The notes under the pieces were generated by a model, which worked only from the letters and a program-made list of their open reading frames with translations, was not told where the DNA came from and ran no database searches. Below are positions 1 through 8,539 of a DNA stretch of 64,000 bases, piece by piece. A program made the translations under genes and the position numbers. Source of the stretch: CBDCFV01 sp963664625 (lineage in GTDB: Bacteria > Chloroflexota > Dehalococcoidia > Lucifugimonadales > UBA3495); contig OY761541.1 of assembly GCA_963664625.1 (NCBI GenBank), positions 1 through 64,000 on the forward strand. Reading direction: 5' to 3'. The stretch's first letter is position 1, and every line of letters begins with the position of its first letter.

Positions 1-384
1 GCTTGGGGAGCGTTGGCCCATTCTCTTAAAGCAATAGCACAAGCCAGGGGCTGGCGCCATCGAGGGCATAACCACGTTCTGGCGATCGGATACCAGATAG
101 CCAGAGAGCGCGGCCTCTCAGACCTTCAATTAGCGACCACATACGCGAATACATTGCATGAAAACTTCTACGAGCACTATGTTGGACGCAGGGTAATCCA
201 ACGTGGCATCAGCCTAATTGAACCATTGTTGCCGGAATTGGAAGCAATCAAGCTGGACAACCCAAGACCCTTTACAATTGAGGACGAGGACGATAGAGGG
301 TACTTGCGACTGCTCACTGGCGACCGGAGCTTGCAGATTGGCGACTCATCGCCGGTGGGGTTTTCCTTGCTGCATTCCCCGTAG
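1..384 (+). CDS. Partial PaREP1/HEPN-like small protein (5' end outside window)
   Basis: The frame is open from base 1 and stops at TAG 382-384, so the N-terminus lies upstream; a TTG at 13 is only an internal start option. The visible 127 residues are mostly helical. AWGALAHSLKAIAQARGW is followed by a basic RHRGHNH patch and a LHENFYEHY helix, the pattern I associate with PaREP1-type HEPN-like proteins. Such proteins are often found near nucleotidyltransferase or antitoxin partners, but any partner would be outside the window. The family call is moderate, and no catalytic Rx4-6H motif can be assigned with certainty. It converges on the amidohydrolase gene across a shared hairpin. Confidence 0.6.
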   Translation, partial: AWGALAHSLKAIAQARGWRHRGHNHVLAIGYQIARERGLSDLQLATTYANTLHENFYEHYVGRRVIQRGISLIEPLLPELEAIKLDNPRPFTIEDEDDRGYLRLLTGDRSLQIGDSSPVGFSLLHSP

Positions 385-413
385 AGGGTGACATGGCCGG
401 GTTAATATAATCG

Positions 414-440
414 GGGGCTTTCGTTCACCACGAAAGCCCC
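414..440. terminator. Bidirectional hairpin between convergent genes
   Basis: A perfect 11-bp stem (GGGGCTTTCGT at 414-424 and ACGAAAGCCCC at 430-440) encloses a 5-nt loop. The flank on the minus-strand exit side is AT-rich (TTAATATAAT), and the plus-strand exit is only weakly T-rich. It sits between two genes that end toward each other, so a shared terminator is the simplest reading. Confidence 0.7.
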
Positions 441-474
441 TCGCTTTGCCCGTAATTTATGCGGAAGTGGCCCG

Positions 475-1767
475 TTAGTCAGCCGCCAACGCCAAAAGGG
501 CGTCGTCGGAAGAGACGCTCAAGTTTACTTTCTTGCCGTCCTTGATGACGGTGGAGAGGTGACGGCCCTTCTGAAGGATGCTGATGTCGGCGATGGGGTC
601 CTTGTCCAGGATGAGTATGTCGGCCAGCTTGCCGGCCTCGATCGTTCCCAGTTCTCCCTCCAGTCCTACGGCGAAGGCGTTCTCCTTGGTGTTGGCGACT
701 ATGGCCTCCATGGGGGTGTAGCCGCCGTATTTCACCATGATTTCCATTTCGTTGGCGTGCAATTCACCGTAGGGCATTACCGTGGAGTTGCCGCTGTCGG
801 TGCCGCACAGCACCTTGACGCCCAAGGCGCGGGCGTGTTCCAGCATACTGTAGCTGCCTTCCAGGTTGTGCCTTACTTGATCGACTTCCCGGTCGCTTCT
901 GCCGAAGTCCCGTCCAACCTCGACGGCGTGTCTGAGGAAGGTCATCGTTGGCATGATGCGCACGCCCTTCTCTACCACGAACTCGAGGTCTTCCTTGGTG
1001 GCCAGGTCGGCGTGCATGATCCAGTCCACCCCGGCCTCGGCTGCGGCGCGGGTCGATTCCGAACCCCTGGAATGTATTGCGACCCGTGCGTTCCGGCGAT
1101 GGGCCTCTCCAACGACCGCCTCAAGCTCTTCCTTGGATATGGTCTGGAAGTCGCCCCAAGTGCTGTCGGCCATCTTGATGAAATCGACGCCGTGCTTGCA
1201 CTGGCGGCGCACCTCGGTAATCATTTCGGATACCGAGTTGGCCAGCACGCCGTTGACGTGCTCGGGCGTGCCCATCCATGACGGCTCGTTGTCGGAAATG
1301 CTGCCGTAGGTGACGATGAACCGCCCGGCGCAGTAGATCCGTGGCCCCTCGATCATTCCGGCGTTTATCGCCTCCCGAAGGGCCACGTCGATAAACCAGG
1401 TGCCGCCGGGGATGGAAATGCTGGTCACCCCGGACCGCAGCACGGCCTGGGCGTTTCTTGCCGCCCTGATAGTGGAGAACTCCGGGCTAGTGGCGCCGCG
1501 GGCGATGCTCAATCCGGGCATGTTCGGTTGGCCGAAAGACAGGTGGCAGTGACCCTCGATGAGGCCCGGCATTATCCACTTGTCGGTAGCGTCGATGGTT
1601 TCAACATGCTCTCGATCTTCGACGTTGATTTCCGGTGGAACTGCACCCACACTGAGGATGCGGTTGCCCTGCACCACCACAGCATCGTTCTGGACTGCCG
1701 GCTGGCCTGTTGCGTCAATGAGGGTGCCGTTCCGAATTATCGTGGTCTTTGTGCCGTTGGTGCTCAT
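475..1767 (-). CDS. Metal-dependent amidohydrolase (imidazolonepropionase-like)
   Basis: A 430-residue cyclic amidohydrolase of the urease/dihydroorotase superfamily. A small N-terminal beta domain (MSTNGTKTTIIRNGTLIDAT) precedes the TIM barrel. Metal-ligand signatures are visible in order: EGHCH (H73 and H75), a lysine in DFIKMADSTWGD, histidines in VAIHSRG and WIMHADLA, and the aspartate of CGTDSG. The tail GKLADILILDKDP is typical of the family. The substrate cannot be read from sequence; relatives hydrolyse amides, dipeptides or cyclic ureides. The ATG start is supported by a GGAGGAGG ribosome-binding site 7 nt upstream. A minus-strand flavin oxidoreductase lies 45 nt upstream, suggesting a small catabolic operon. 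Confidence 0.9.
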   Translation of the reverse strand: MSTNGTKTTIIRNGTLIDATGQPAVQNDAVVVQGNRILSVGAVPPEINVEDREHVETIDATDKWIMPGLIEGHCHLSFGQPNMPGLSIARGATSPEFSTIRAARNAQAVLRSGVTSISIPGGTWFIDVALREAINAGMIEGPRIYCAGRFIVTYGSISDNEPSWMGTPEHVNGVLANSVSEMITEVRRQCKHGVDFIKMADSTWGDFQTISKEELEAVVGEAHRRNARVAIHSRGSESTRAAAEAGVDWIMHADLATKEDLEFVVEKGVRIMPTMTFLRHAVEVGRDFGRSDREVDQVRHNLEGSYSMLEHARALGVKVLCGTDSGNSTVMPYGELHANEMEIMVKYGGYTPMEAIVANTKENAFAVGLEGELGTIEAGKLADILILDKDPIADISILQKGRHLSTVIKDGKKVNLSVSSDDALLALAAD

Positions 1768-1812
1768 GGACTCCTCCTCCGGTATACGTTTACCTTCCAG
1801 ATAATGGTGTGT

Positions 1813-2814
1813 CTATTGCAGGTGCGGCAGCAGTTCCTCGGAAATAAGCTGCAAGTACTCCAGCTTGGCGGGGAACTCCTTGGGCAGGTTCAAGCTGGCC
1901 AGCCCGATGTAATCCAAGCCTTCCTCTTCCTTGCAACGGTTGATGATTTCGGCGCAGTCCTGCGGGCTGCCGGCTACCGCCCAATCGGGCAACTCCCGTT
2001 GCCCTCCAAGCCCCAAGTCCACCGTGGTGTTTTCCTGCATGTTGAAGGAACTGTACATCCCGGCTTTCTTGGCCGCCATTTCCCGGGCCTCGGTGATGGC
2101 CGTCTCCCGGTCTTTGGCGATGGCGATGGAGCGGTGGGCGCCGATTCGTCCCGCCGGGTCCTTGCCCAGCTCTTCCAGTGCTTCCTTGTACTGGCGGGTC
2201 AGGACGCTGATGTCCTTCCAGCCCGGCTGCGGCCCCAGTATCACTCGGTCGGCCAAGGCCGCAGCCCGTCGGACCGCGCCGCGGCTCTGCGCCGCAATCC
2301 ATATCGGAGGATGCGGGTCCTGGACAGGCGTGAGGGCCAGCTTGGCGTCGTGGACCTGCCAGTGCTTTCCGTCGAAATTGACCTCGTCGCCGGTCCACAG
2401 CAGCTTCATCAGCTCGATGGACTCTTCAAACCGGCTCACCCGGTCTCTGCGATTGGTGCCGAAGGCCGAAAGCTCCGCCACACGGTAGCCCAAGCCCACT
2501 CCCAGTATGAACCTGCCGTTGCTGATGTGGTCCAGGGTCACCGTCTGCTCGGCGATGTCCACCGGGTTGTGGTAGGGAAGCAGCAGAATGCCGGTGAGTA
2601 GCTTCAACCCTTCGGCGTCGGGAGCCAAACGGGCCAAGGTCTGCATCGGCTGCATCCAGACGGTGGGGTGGGATATGTAGTGCTGGGGCATGTAAATGGT
2701 TGAAAACCCCAGCGACTTGGCCCGCCGGCATACCTCGGCGGCTTCCTCCACCTGCTCGTACATCGGTCGGTCAGGGTCTTCCATGTAATCGCGTATATAA
2801 AGTCCTACTTCCAT
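1813..2814 (-). CDS. LLM-class (luciferase-like) flavin-dependent oxidoreductase
   Basis: The 333-residue protein has the bacterial-luciferase TIM-barrel pattern. The N-terminus EVGLYIRDYMEDPD is followed by YMPQHYISHPT, then the diagnostic stretch DHISNGRFILGVGLGYR near residues 95-111 and DPHPPIWIAA near the middle. Such enzymes use FMNH2 or F420 to oxygenate or reduce small organic substrates; which cofactor is used here cannot be decided by eye. It lies between the amidohydrolase and an alpha/beta hydrolase on the same strand, consistent with breakdown of organic compounds. Expansion of this family is a known trait of SAR202-type Chloroflexota. ATG start, normal length, no sign of damage. 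Confidence 0.9.
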   Translation of the reverse strand: MEVGLYIRDYMEDPDRPMYEQVEEAAEVCRRAKSLGFSTIYMPQHYISHPTVWMQPMQTLARLAPDAEGLKLLTGILLLPYHNPVDIAEQTVTLDHISNGRFILGVGLGYRVAELSAFGTNRRDRVSRFEESIELMKLLWTGDEVNFDGKHWQVHDAKLALTPVQDPHPPIWIAAQSRGAVRRAAALADRVILGPQPGWKDISVLTRQYKEALEELGKDPAGRIGAHRSIAIAKDRETAITEAREMAAKKAGMYSSFNMQENTTVDLGLGGQRELPDWAVAGSPQDCAEIINRCKEEEGLDYIGLASLNLPKEFPAKLEYLQLISEELLPHLQ

Positions 2815-2868
2815 GGGTCTCCGCTGAATTTACTTATAGTAGTTCGTGGCCTCTTCATGCCGAACCGG

Positions 2869-3807
2869 TCAGGCTTGGCCCACCAAGGCAAAGGAGGCTT
2901 TCAACGCCGCCGTCGCTTCGTCCACGGCGCGCCGTCCCTGGTCCAGCACCGTGGGCATGGCGAAGAAGCCGTGGATCATCCCGTCGTACCGAGTGCATTG
3001 CGTAGGTACGCCGGCGTTCCGCAACAGGTCGGCATAGGCCTCCCCTTCGTCCCGTAGCGGATCGAACTCGGCGGTAATGACCAAAGCCGGAGGCAGACCC
3101 GAAAGATCGCCGGCTTGGGCTGGCGCGGCGTAGGGGTTGGATTCGTCGGAGTCGTCAGCCAGGTACTGGTCCCAGAACCACCTCATGCCGTCTTGGGTCA
3201 ACGAGTAGCCGGTGGCGTTGTCTTGGTATGAAACGGTGTCGAAGTTTCGCTCGATCACCGGGTACACCAAAAGTTGGAACGATATGGCGGGGCTGTTGCG
3301 GTCGCGCGCCATGAGAGATATGGCCGCGGCCAAGTTCCCGCCCGCGCTGTCGCCGCCAACGGCTACCCTGGCCGGGTCACCGTTGATGTCGGCGGCGTTG
3401 TCCACCGCCCATTGGGTTGCGGCATAGCAGTCTTCCGCAGGCCCGGGGAATTTCGTCTCCGGCGCCAGCCGGTAATCCACGGAAATCACCACGCTGTCCG
3501 CTCCGACGCACAAATGCCGGGACGGACCGTCGGCGGACTCCAGGTCTCCGATAACCCAGCCGCCGCCGTGGTACCACACCATAATCGGGAAGGGGCCGGT
3601 CCCTTCCGGGGTATAAATTCTAACCGGCACGTCTCCATCCGGCCCGGGGATGGAGCGGTTTTCCACCTTGGCTACTTCGGGGCCTGGGGCCCTGGGACGA
3701 AGTTTCGCATTGGCGCGGGCTTCCTGGGGCGAGACTTCGTGGTTTGCGGGGAGGCCCAGGGCCGCAAGTTGGTCGAGTACCGCTTGAGCTTGTGGGTCTA
3801 ATGGCAT
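2869..3807 (-). CDS. Alpha/beta hydrolase, hormone-sensitive-lipase (family IV) type
   Basis: A 312-residue esterase/lipase. The oxyanion-hole motif HGGGW starts at residue 80. The nucleophile elbow GDSAGG places the catalytic serine at 154. The expected aspartate lies in ITAEFDPLRDEG and the histidine in DGMIHGFFAMP. The family hydrolyses short acyl esters or lactones. No signal peptide is visible, so it is probably cytoplasmic. It sits 54 nt from the LLM oxidoreductase and 28 nt from the epimerase on the same strand, so cotranscription with both is likely. Confidence 0.93.
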   Translation of the reverse strand: MPLDPQAQAVLDQLAALGLPANHEVSPQEARANAKLRPRAPGPEVAKVENRSIPGPDGDVPVRIYTPEGTGPFPIMVWYHGGGWVIGDLESADGPSRHLCVGADSVVISVDYRLAPETKFPGPAEDCYAATQWAVDNAADINGDPARVAVGGDSAGGNLAAAISLMARDRNSPAISFQLLVYPVIERNFDTVSYQDNATGYSLTQDGMRWFWDQYLADDSDESNPYAAPAQAGDLSGLPPALVITAEFDPLRDEGEAYADLLRNAGVPTQCTRYDGMIHGFFAMPTVLDQGRRAVDEATAALKASFALVGQA

Positions 3808-3835
3808 GTGTTACCTCCCGTCAGATATCTTTAGC

Positions 3836-4774
3836 CTAGCCAGCGACCAAGGGCAGGCCGCTGTCGGCGCGCACTTCGTTGATAATTTCCAAGACTCGCT
3901 GCCTGAATGGGGCGTACTGGAGCTCGAATTCGTCCAGCAGCCGGCTGTTGTCCACCAAGTAATTCCCGGACTCTTCCAGACCTCCTTCGTTTGCGAAGGA
4001 TATCCGGGCGTCGGGCAGGAATTCCCTTACCATGTCGGCCAAGTCGCCAAGGCTGATGGCGTGGCCGCCGGAGTTATAAATCGGGTAGTGACTGGAGTTT
4101 GCCAGCGACACCCGGACAAAGGCCTCGGCGATATCCTCGACGTGTATGGGGAGGCGCATCAGCGACTTATAGGGAAAACTGACTTCCTCTCCCCGTGCGG
4201 GCAAAGTGATGCACTGGACGTGGTCGGTCGAGCCCCTGACCTTGTCCGGACCGGTCACGTTGGCCGGGCGTATGCCGGTGATGGACATTCCATAGTTCTG
4301 GATGTACATCTGCGCTTGGAATTCGTTGAACCGTTTGTGCATGGCGTACTGGCTGGCGCCGTGCATCGGGTCGTCTTCGCTGGTCAACCTGTCACCGAAG
4401 TGACTTTGCTGGCCGCTGACCGCGATGGAGCTGGCGTAGACCACCCGGTTGACGCCGCACAAACGCGCCGCCTCGAAGCAGTTGTCCATCCCCAGGAGGT
4501 TTAGCTTCATGGTGAAGTGAGGCCGGTCTTCGCCGCCGCCCAGCAGGTAAGCCAGGTTGATGATGCGGTCGGGCTCGGTCTCAATGACGGTGCGGATGAC
4601 GCTGGAGAAATCGGTAATGTCCCCGAAGACCGTCCTGACCTGGTCACCGAAGGCGGCGAAGGAAGCAGCGCCGGGGTTGATGTCCATGCACACGACCTCT
4701 TCCCCACGTTCCACCAGCCTGCGGATAACCCTGGGGCCAATGAATCCGGTGCCGCCGATTACCAGAATAGGCAT
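3836..4774 (-). CDS. NAD-dependent epimerase/dehydratase (extended SDR)
   Basis: A 312-residue extended short-chain dehydrogenase. The nucleotide-binding loop GGTGFIG is at residues 7-13. An aspartate ending beta-2 (VVCMDIN) suggests NAD rather than NADP. The catalytic pair is Y143 and K147 (YAMHK), with the preceding serines in VYASSIAVSG. It probably acts on a nucleotide sugar or similar diol, but the substrate is not deducible. A consensus-type promoter lies 38 nt upstream on the same strand, making this the probable first gene of the 3'-ward operon with the hydrolase, oxidoreductase and amidohydrolase. Confidence 0.9.
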   Translation of the reverse strand: MPILVIGGTGFIGPRVIRRLVERGEEVVCMDINPGAASFAAFGDQVRTVFGDITDFSSVIRTVIETEPDRIINLAYLLGGGEDRPHFTMKLNLLGMDNCFEAARLCGVNRVVYASSIAVSGQQSHFGDRLTSEDDPMHGASQYAMHKRFNEFQAQMYIQNYGMSITGIRPANVTGPDKVRGSTDHVQCITLPARGEEVSFPYKSLMRLPIHVEDIAEAFVRVSLANSSHYPIYNSGGHAISLGDLADMVREFLPDARISFANEGGLEESGNYLVDNSRLLDEFELQYAPFRQRVLEIINEVRADSGLPLVAG

Positions 4775-4811
4775 TGCTGTCTCCTACGCAGAGCATGGGA
4801 ATGCCACTGGA

Positions 4812-4840
4812 AGTATAGGCAGGTGTCCCTACAGCGTCAA
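4812..4840 (-). promoter_or_regulatory. Promoter (TTGACG-17-TATACT) for the epimerase-hydrolase operon
   Basis: On the minus strand, TTGACG (4835-4840) and TATACT (4812-4817) are separated by exactly 17 bp, about 38 nt before the epimerase ATG. Confidence 0.75.
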
Positions 4841-4900
4841 CCGAGATGATGAGCGTTGGGTAGCGCCGGGGCCGCGGCGGTCAAATCCCCGAAGTGCACG

Positions 4901-4925
4901 TCATTCCCGCGAAGGCGGGAATCCA
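4901..4925. repeat. Dispersed palindromic repeat, copy 1
   Basis: This copy has the form TCATTCCCGCGAAGGCGGGA followed by ATCCA. The arms ATTCCCGC and GCGGGAAT pair around AAG/GAA. The same 25-mer recurs in many gaps of this window. Confidence 0.9.
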
Positions 4926-4986
4926 CTACATCGTCGCCCTTGGCAAGGAACCCTGAAGTTGGAAAAAGCGGACGTTAAGACCCAGC

Positions 4987-5184
4987 CTACCCCAAGTAAG
5001 CGTCCGGGCTGGCCAGGAACTTGGTGCGGCATTCCAAGCTGCAAAAGTAGTACCAGACGCCGTTATGGAAGCTGCGCGTGCCCATCTGCGGGTCCACTTC
5101 GGTCGCGCCATGCAATGTCTGGCCGGTCTCGGCCCTGGCTCCGGCCTCGTTTATTTCCTTGCCACAAACCGGGTCGCTGGGCAT
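4987..5184 (-). CDS. YHS-domain metal-binding protein
   Basis: A 65-residue protein that is almost entirely a YHS domain. DPVCGKEI at the N-terminus supplies C7, and WYYFCSLECRTKF supplies C48 and C52. It ends with the usual SPDAYL. YHS domains are often fused to copper/heavy-metal ATPases or occur alone, and are thought to bind metal. The stand-alone form sits on the minus strand just downstream of the acyl-CoA dehydrogenase pair, 46 nt after the 391-residue dehydrogenase. Its exact role there is unknown. Confidence 0.85.
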   Translation of the reverse strand: MPSDPVCGKEINEAGARAETGQTLHGATEVDPQMGTRSFHNGVWYYFCSLECRTKFLASPDAYLG

Positions 5185-5230
5185 AACGCACCTTCCTGTA
5201 CTGTCCTGTAACGGTTGATTCCGACCGGAA

Positions 5231-6406
5231 TCAGCGTGCGGATTCCAGCGGCATTCCCAGCCTGACGCGGCCCGGCTGGTCGATGAGGCGGCTGGCGATC
5301 CTGGCGCGGTGCTCGAAACTGGTGCCCAGTCTCAAGGTCCACGAGGTCACCCGCCTGAACCACAAGTGAAGGTCAAACTCCATCATGAACCCGATGCCGC
5401 CGTGAATCATCTGAGAGGAACGAACCACCGCCTCGCACTTGTCGTTGCAGAACGCCTTGGCTTGGGACACTTCTACGATCGCGTCCATGCCCTGGTCCAT
5501 TTTCCACAAGGCTTCGTAGGTCAAGAGTTGCGCCCCGTCGATCCACAAGGTCATGTCGGCACACAGATGCTGGATGGACTGGAACGCCCCTATCGGCCTG
5601 CCGAAGGCCGTCCGGTTCTTGGAGTATTCGATGGCCATCTCGGCGTCTTTGCGGGCGGCCCCAACCATCTGGGCGCACAACAGGACAGTCGCCCGGTCTA
5701 CCATAGCTTCCACTATCGGCCATCCTTGGTCCAGTTCGCCCACCAGGTTCGCCTTGGGGACACTCACATTGTTGAAAGTAACCTGGCTTTGCTTGTCTTT
5801 CGCCAGGGTGGTCAGCGGCACTTCGGAGATTCCCGGGCTGTCCGTATTGACCAGCAGCAAGGATATACCATGATTGTCGCTAGAGGACGGGTTGGTCCTG
5901 CAGGCCATCAAGCATTGGTTAGCAGCGCCGAAGTTGTCCACGAACATCTTGACGCCGTTGATGACAAACTCGTCGCCCTGCTGGACCGCCTCGGTCTGCA
6001 CAGTCTCTGGGAGGAACCGCGGATCTCGCTCGGTTACGCTCCAAGTCAGCACGGTTTCGCCCCGGCTGACTCCCGGCAGAATCTGCTGCCGCTGCTCCTC
6101 GGTGCCGTGTTCGGCGATGGTGAGGGCGGGGACCATCGTGCTATGGAAAGGCACCGGCGCGATGGCGCGGCCAAGTTCCTCAGCTATGATTCCCAGATAG
6201 GTCAGGGGCAGTCCTTGGCCGCCGAACGACTCGGGCAGCGCCAGCCCCAGCCAGCCGAGTTGGGCCATTTGCCGCCAGAGTTCCGGGGGATACCCTAAGT
6301 CGTCTTTCTCCATGGCGCGGGCCAAGCTGGGAGGGCATTCCCCCTCCAGGAACCCCCTGGCCGCGTTTTTGACCATTTCTTCTTCTTCGTTTAACAGCAC
6401 ATCCAT
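5231..6406 (-). CDS. Acyl-CoA dehydrogenase (subunit-type A)
   Basis: A 391-residue flavoprotein dehydrogenase with the three-domain acyl-CoA dehydrogenase layout: an N-terminal helical domain with LGLALPESFGGQGL, a beta domain with WSVTERDP and FVINGVKMFVDN, and a C-terminal helical domain with NRTAFGRPIGAFQSIQH and IHGGIGFMMEFDLHLWFRR. It oxidises an acyl-CoA and passes electrons from FAD to ETF. It follows a second dehydrogenase by 73 nt on the same strand. Adjacent, non-identical pairs like this form heteromeric enzymes in actinobacterial sterol degradation, so an alpha-beta complex is a reasonable inference. The fused ETF gene lies close by. Confidence 0.92.
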   Translation of the reverse strand: MDVLLNEEEEMVKNAARGFLEGECPPSLARAMEKDDLGYPPELWRQMAQLGWLGLALPESFGGQGLPLTYLGIIAEELGRAIAPVPFHSTMVPALTIAEHGTEEQRQQILPGVSRGETVLTWSVTERDPRFLPETVQTEAVQQGDEFVINGVKMFVDNFGAANQCLMACRTNPSSSDNHGISLLLVNTDSPGISEVPLTTLAKDKQSQVTFNNVSVPKANLVGELDQGWPIVEAMVDRATVLLCAQMVGAARKDAEMAIEYSKNRTAFGRPIGAFQSIQHLCADMTLWIDGAQLLTYEALWKMDQGMDAIVEVSQAKAFCNDKCEAVVRSSQMIHGGIGFMMEFDLHLWFRRVTSWTLRLGTSFEHRARIASRLIDQPGRVRLGMPLESAR

Positions 6407-6479
6407 GACGTTACCCGGTGACTGAAGAGATTACCCGACCCTTCTGCTTGGCCAGCATGAAGGGGTTGTGGAGGTGCGC

Positions 6480-7679
6480 CTACCCGCGGGGAAGTCCTAG
6501 TCCCCGCCGGGCCATCTGGTCCCGCATGACTTGAACGCTGCCGTGATTGATGCCCGACTGGAAGGACCCCATCAGGTTATGGGCGAAGACGCCGTCCTCT
6601 ATAGCGCCCTCGGAACCGTTCAACAACTGGGCATAAGGGCCGAGGATTTGGGATACGGTCTCGGTGGTCCTCACTCCATGCTCGGGGGCCCATACCTTCT
6701 CGGCCGCGCCTTCGTAGGTGAAGTGGCCGCCCCTTTCCACCAGCGACATGCTGCGCATGGTCATAAGGCGGCATACCTGGGCCTCGATCCAAAGCTCGGC
6801 CAAGCGGTCGCGCACCGCGGGGTCGTCCGCAAGGGAGTAGCCGCCCAGGTCGTTGTCCTTGATCCAGTTGATGATGTCCTCATCTCTCTTGACCGATATC
6901 AGGTACCTACTGGCGCCCACCCGGTCGAGGTTCAACCCCATTGCTCCGACGTACCAGCCCATGTTTTCTTCACCCAACATGCAAGTGGCGGACACCCGTA
7001 CATCTTCGAAGAAGGTCTCGTTGGTCCTGCGCTGGCCGTAGGTAGTGCCCGTGGGGGCGGTGGGCTCGTTCTGAATGGTCCAGAGAGGCCGTACCGTGAT
7101 CCCCGGCGTGTCCATCGGGACCAGGAAAATGGAAATGCCCCGGTGCTTTGGCGCGTCGGGGTCGGTCCGCGCCATCAGGTAAATGTGCGAGGCATAGTGG
7201 GCCGACGAAGTGTACATCTTCTGGCCGTTGATGACGTAATCGTCGCCGTCCCTTACGGCCCTGCACTGGAGGCTGGCCAGATCGGCTCCACCTTGAGGTT
7301 CGGTAAAGCCGAGGGCCAGTGTGATGTCGCCATTGATGAGGCCGGGCAGGAAATACTTTTTCTGTTCCTCTGTCCCGGCGGCAAGAATGGCCGGGGCGCC
7401 GCTGCCGGCCCCGCCAACGCCGATTCCGATCCGCCCGAATTCCTCTTCCACGATGTACTGGTCGATGCGGCTTCCGTCCTGGCCCCCGTATTCCTTGGGC
7501 CAACTAATGCCGATCCACCCTTTCTCAGCGATCTTCTTAGTCAACTCAGTGACCAATGGTCCCCGGCCCTCGCCGACCCTCTCGATTTCCTCGCGGATGT
7601 CGTCAGTTACGTTGTCGGCGATGAAATTCCTAACTTCCTGGCGCAGGGCTTGTTGTTCAGGCGTGTAACCAAAATCCAT
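6480..7679 (-). CDS. Acyl-CoA dehydrogenase (subunit-type B)
   Basis: About 399 residues with N-terminal helices (MDFGYTPEQQALRQEV), the domain-2 signature LALGFTEPQGGADLASLQ, VINGQKMYTSSAHYA, and a C-terminal domain ending GSFQSGINHGSVQVMRDQ. I chose the ATG at 7679 because a GGAG site lies 7 nt upstream; a TTG at 7694 would add five residues without a better site. The C-terminal IHGGIGF-type loop of its neighbour is replaced by an ILGPYAQLLNGSEGA segment, as expected if the two subunits specialise. A strong promoter lies 48 nt upstream, so this is probably the first gene of a dehydrogenase pair plus YHS operon. Confidence 0.92.
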   Translation of the reverse strand: MDFGYTPEQQALRQEVRNFIADNVTDDIREEIERVGEGRGPLVTELTKKIAEKGWIGISWPKEYGGQDGSRIDQYIVEEEFGRIGIGVGGAGSGAPAILAAGTEEQKKYFLPGLINGDITLALGFTEPQGGADLASLQCRAVRDGDDYVINGQKMYTSSAHYASHIYLMARTDPDAPKHRGISIFLVPMDTPGITVRPLWTIQNEPTAPTGTTYGQRRTNETFFEDVRVSATCMLGEENMGWYVGAMGLNLDRVGASRYLISVKRDEDIINWIKDNDLGGYSLADDPAVRDRLAELWIEAQVCRLMTMRSMSLVERGGHFTYEGAAEKVWAPEHGVRTTETVSQILGPYAQLLNGSEGAIEDGVFAHNLMGSFQSGINHGSVQVMRDQMARRGLGLPRG

Positions 7680-7726
7680 GACGCTGCTCCGCAACTGGTG
7701 GCTGAAACCGGACTAAGCTCGAGGCA

Positions 7727-7755
7727 ATTGTGCTTTCAACGGTTGATGGTGTCAA
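7727..7755 (-). promoter_or_regulatory. Promoter (TTGACA-17-CACAAT) for the acyl-CoA dehydrogenase operon
   Basis: On the minus strand, a perfect TTGACA (7750-7755) and CACAAT (7727-7732) are separated by 17 bp, 48 nt before the dehydrogenase ATG. Confidence 0.75.
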
Positions 7756-7811
7756 GCTGGGGGCGAGTTCGAAGCCTGACCATTGTTCGTCACATCCCCG
7801 TCCAGGACGTT

Positions 7812-8471
7812 TCAGGGATACGGGATGACGAACGTGGTCACTTCCTCGTCAATGGCCTTTGTCGATTGCGCATAGCTCAGGATTGCGGTTATGACGACCG
7901 GCGTGACCACGCCTCCGGTAGCAGCACTCAGTATCCCGGCACGGCGTTTAGCTCGGAGGACATCCTCTTCGTCGGCAGTGAGCGAAACTTCCACCACCGC
8001 GTGGCGGTTGCTATGGTCTGAGATAATAAGGTCGGTGTCGTGCAGGTCCGTGGACTGCTCCCGGGAGATGGAACCGTTGCTAATGGCTTGGGCAATTATG
8101 CTGTTCAGTTGGGGCGCCACTGTCCCGTCCTGGGTCAGCGCCAGATAGGGATTCTCTATGCCGAGCATATCCCTGGCCCGAACCATAGCCTTGGTCCTGA
8201 CCCTTCGCTCGTAGTCGCTGCCCTCAAAATTGCTGAATCGTCCCTCCAGCCGTCCTGTCCTGGTTGCCAATTGTCCTACTACGGTTTCCAGCCGTTCCAA
8301 CCGTTCATTGGTTATCCGATTGCTCTCCTGGGTCAGTTGGACGAATTCTGCGAACCGGGCAGGCAGGTTCAACAGTTCTTCGCTCAGTAATAAACTCCGA
8401 ATCGTGTCGGCCCATTCAGGCTGTTCGTTCAAGATGCGGGCCAAATCTGCTATGTCGTTGATGGAGGTCAT
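7812..8471 (-). CDS. Coiled-coil protein with PD-(D/E)XK-like C-terminal domain (short paralogue)
   Basis: A 219-residue protein of unknown function. The N-terminus MTSINDIADLARILNEQPEW matches the start of the 362-residue protein at 54431 almost position by position. A short heptad-like segment (RLERLETVVGQLATRTGRLE) follows. The C-terminal half has DTDLIISDHSNRHAVVEVSL, which resembles the D...ExK-like core of restriction-type nuclease folds, with S in place of the expected lysine. The function is not established. Related coiled-coil proteins with this tail are common in cyanobacteria and Chloroflexota. It sits between the acyl-CoA dehydrogenase operon and the ETF gene on the same strand, with no obvious metabolic link. 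Confidence 0.75.
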   Translation of the reverse strand: MTSINDIADLARILNEQPEWADTIRSLLLSEELLNLPARFAEFVQLTQESNRITNERLERLETVVGQLATRTGRLEGRFSNFEGSDYERRVRTKAMVRARDMLGIENPYLALTQDGTVAPQLNSIIAQAISNGSISREQSTDLHDTDLIISDHSNRHAVVEVSLTADEEDVLRAKRRAGILSAATGGVVTPVVITAILSYAQSTKAIDEEVTTFVIPYP

Positions 8472-8539
8472 GGCTACTATTGTACTCTCTTGGGAATTGC
8501 TTCCGCTTGTGTAATAGTCCTTTCTGCGCGGCTACCGGG

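Noticed and set aside
559..2601. Long plus-strand open frames opposite the amidohydrolase and LLM oxidoreductase genes
   Set aside because: Their translations lack any family motif and run exactly opposite well-supported genes; GC-rich codon bias creates antisense open frames.
6531..8021. A 496-residue plus-strand frame opposite the acyl-CoA dehydrogenases
   Set aside because: It has no recognisable domain, spans two real genes and the promoter between them, and has no ribosome-binding site.
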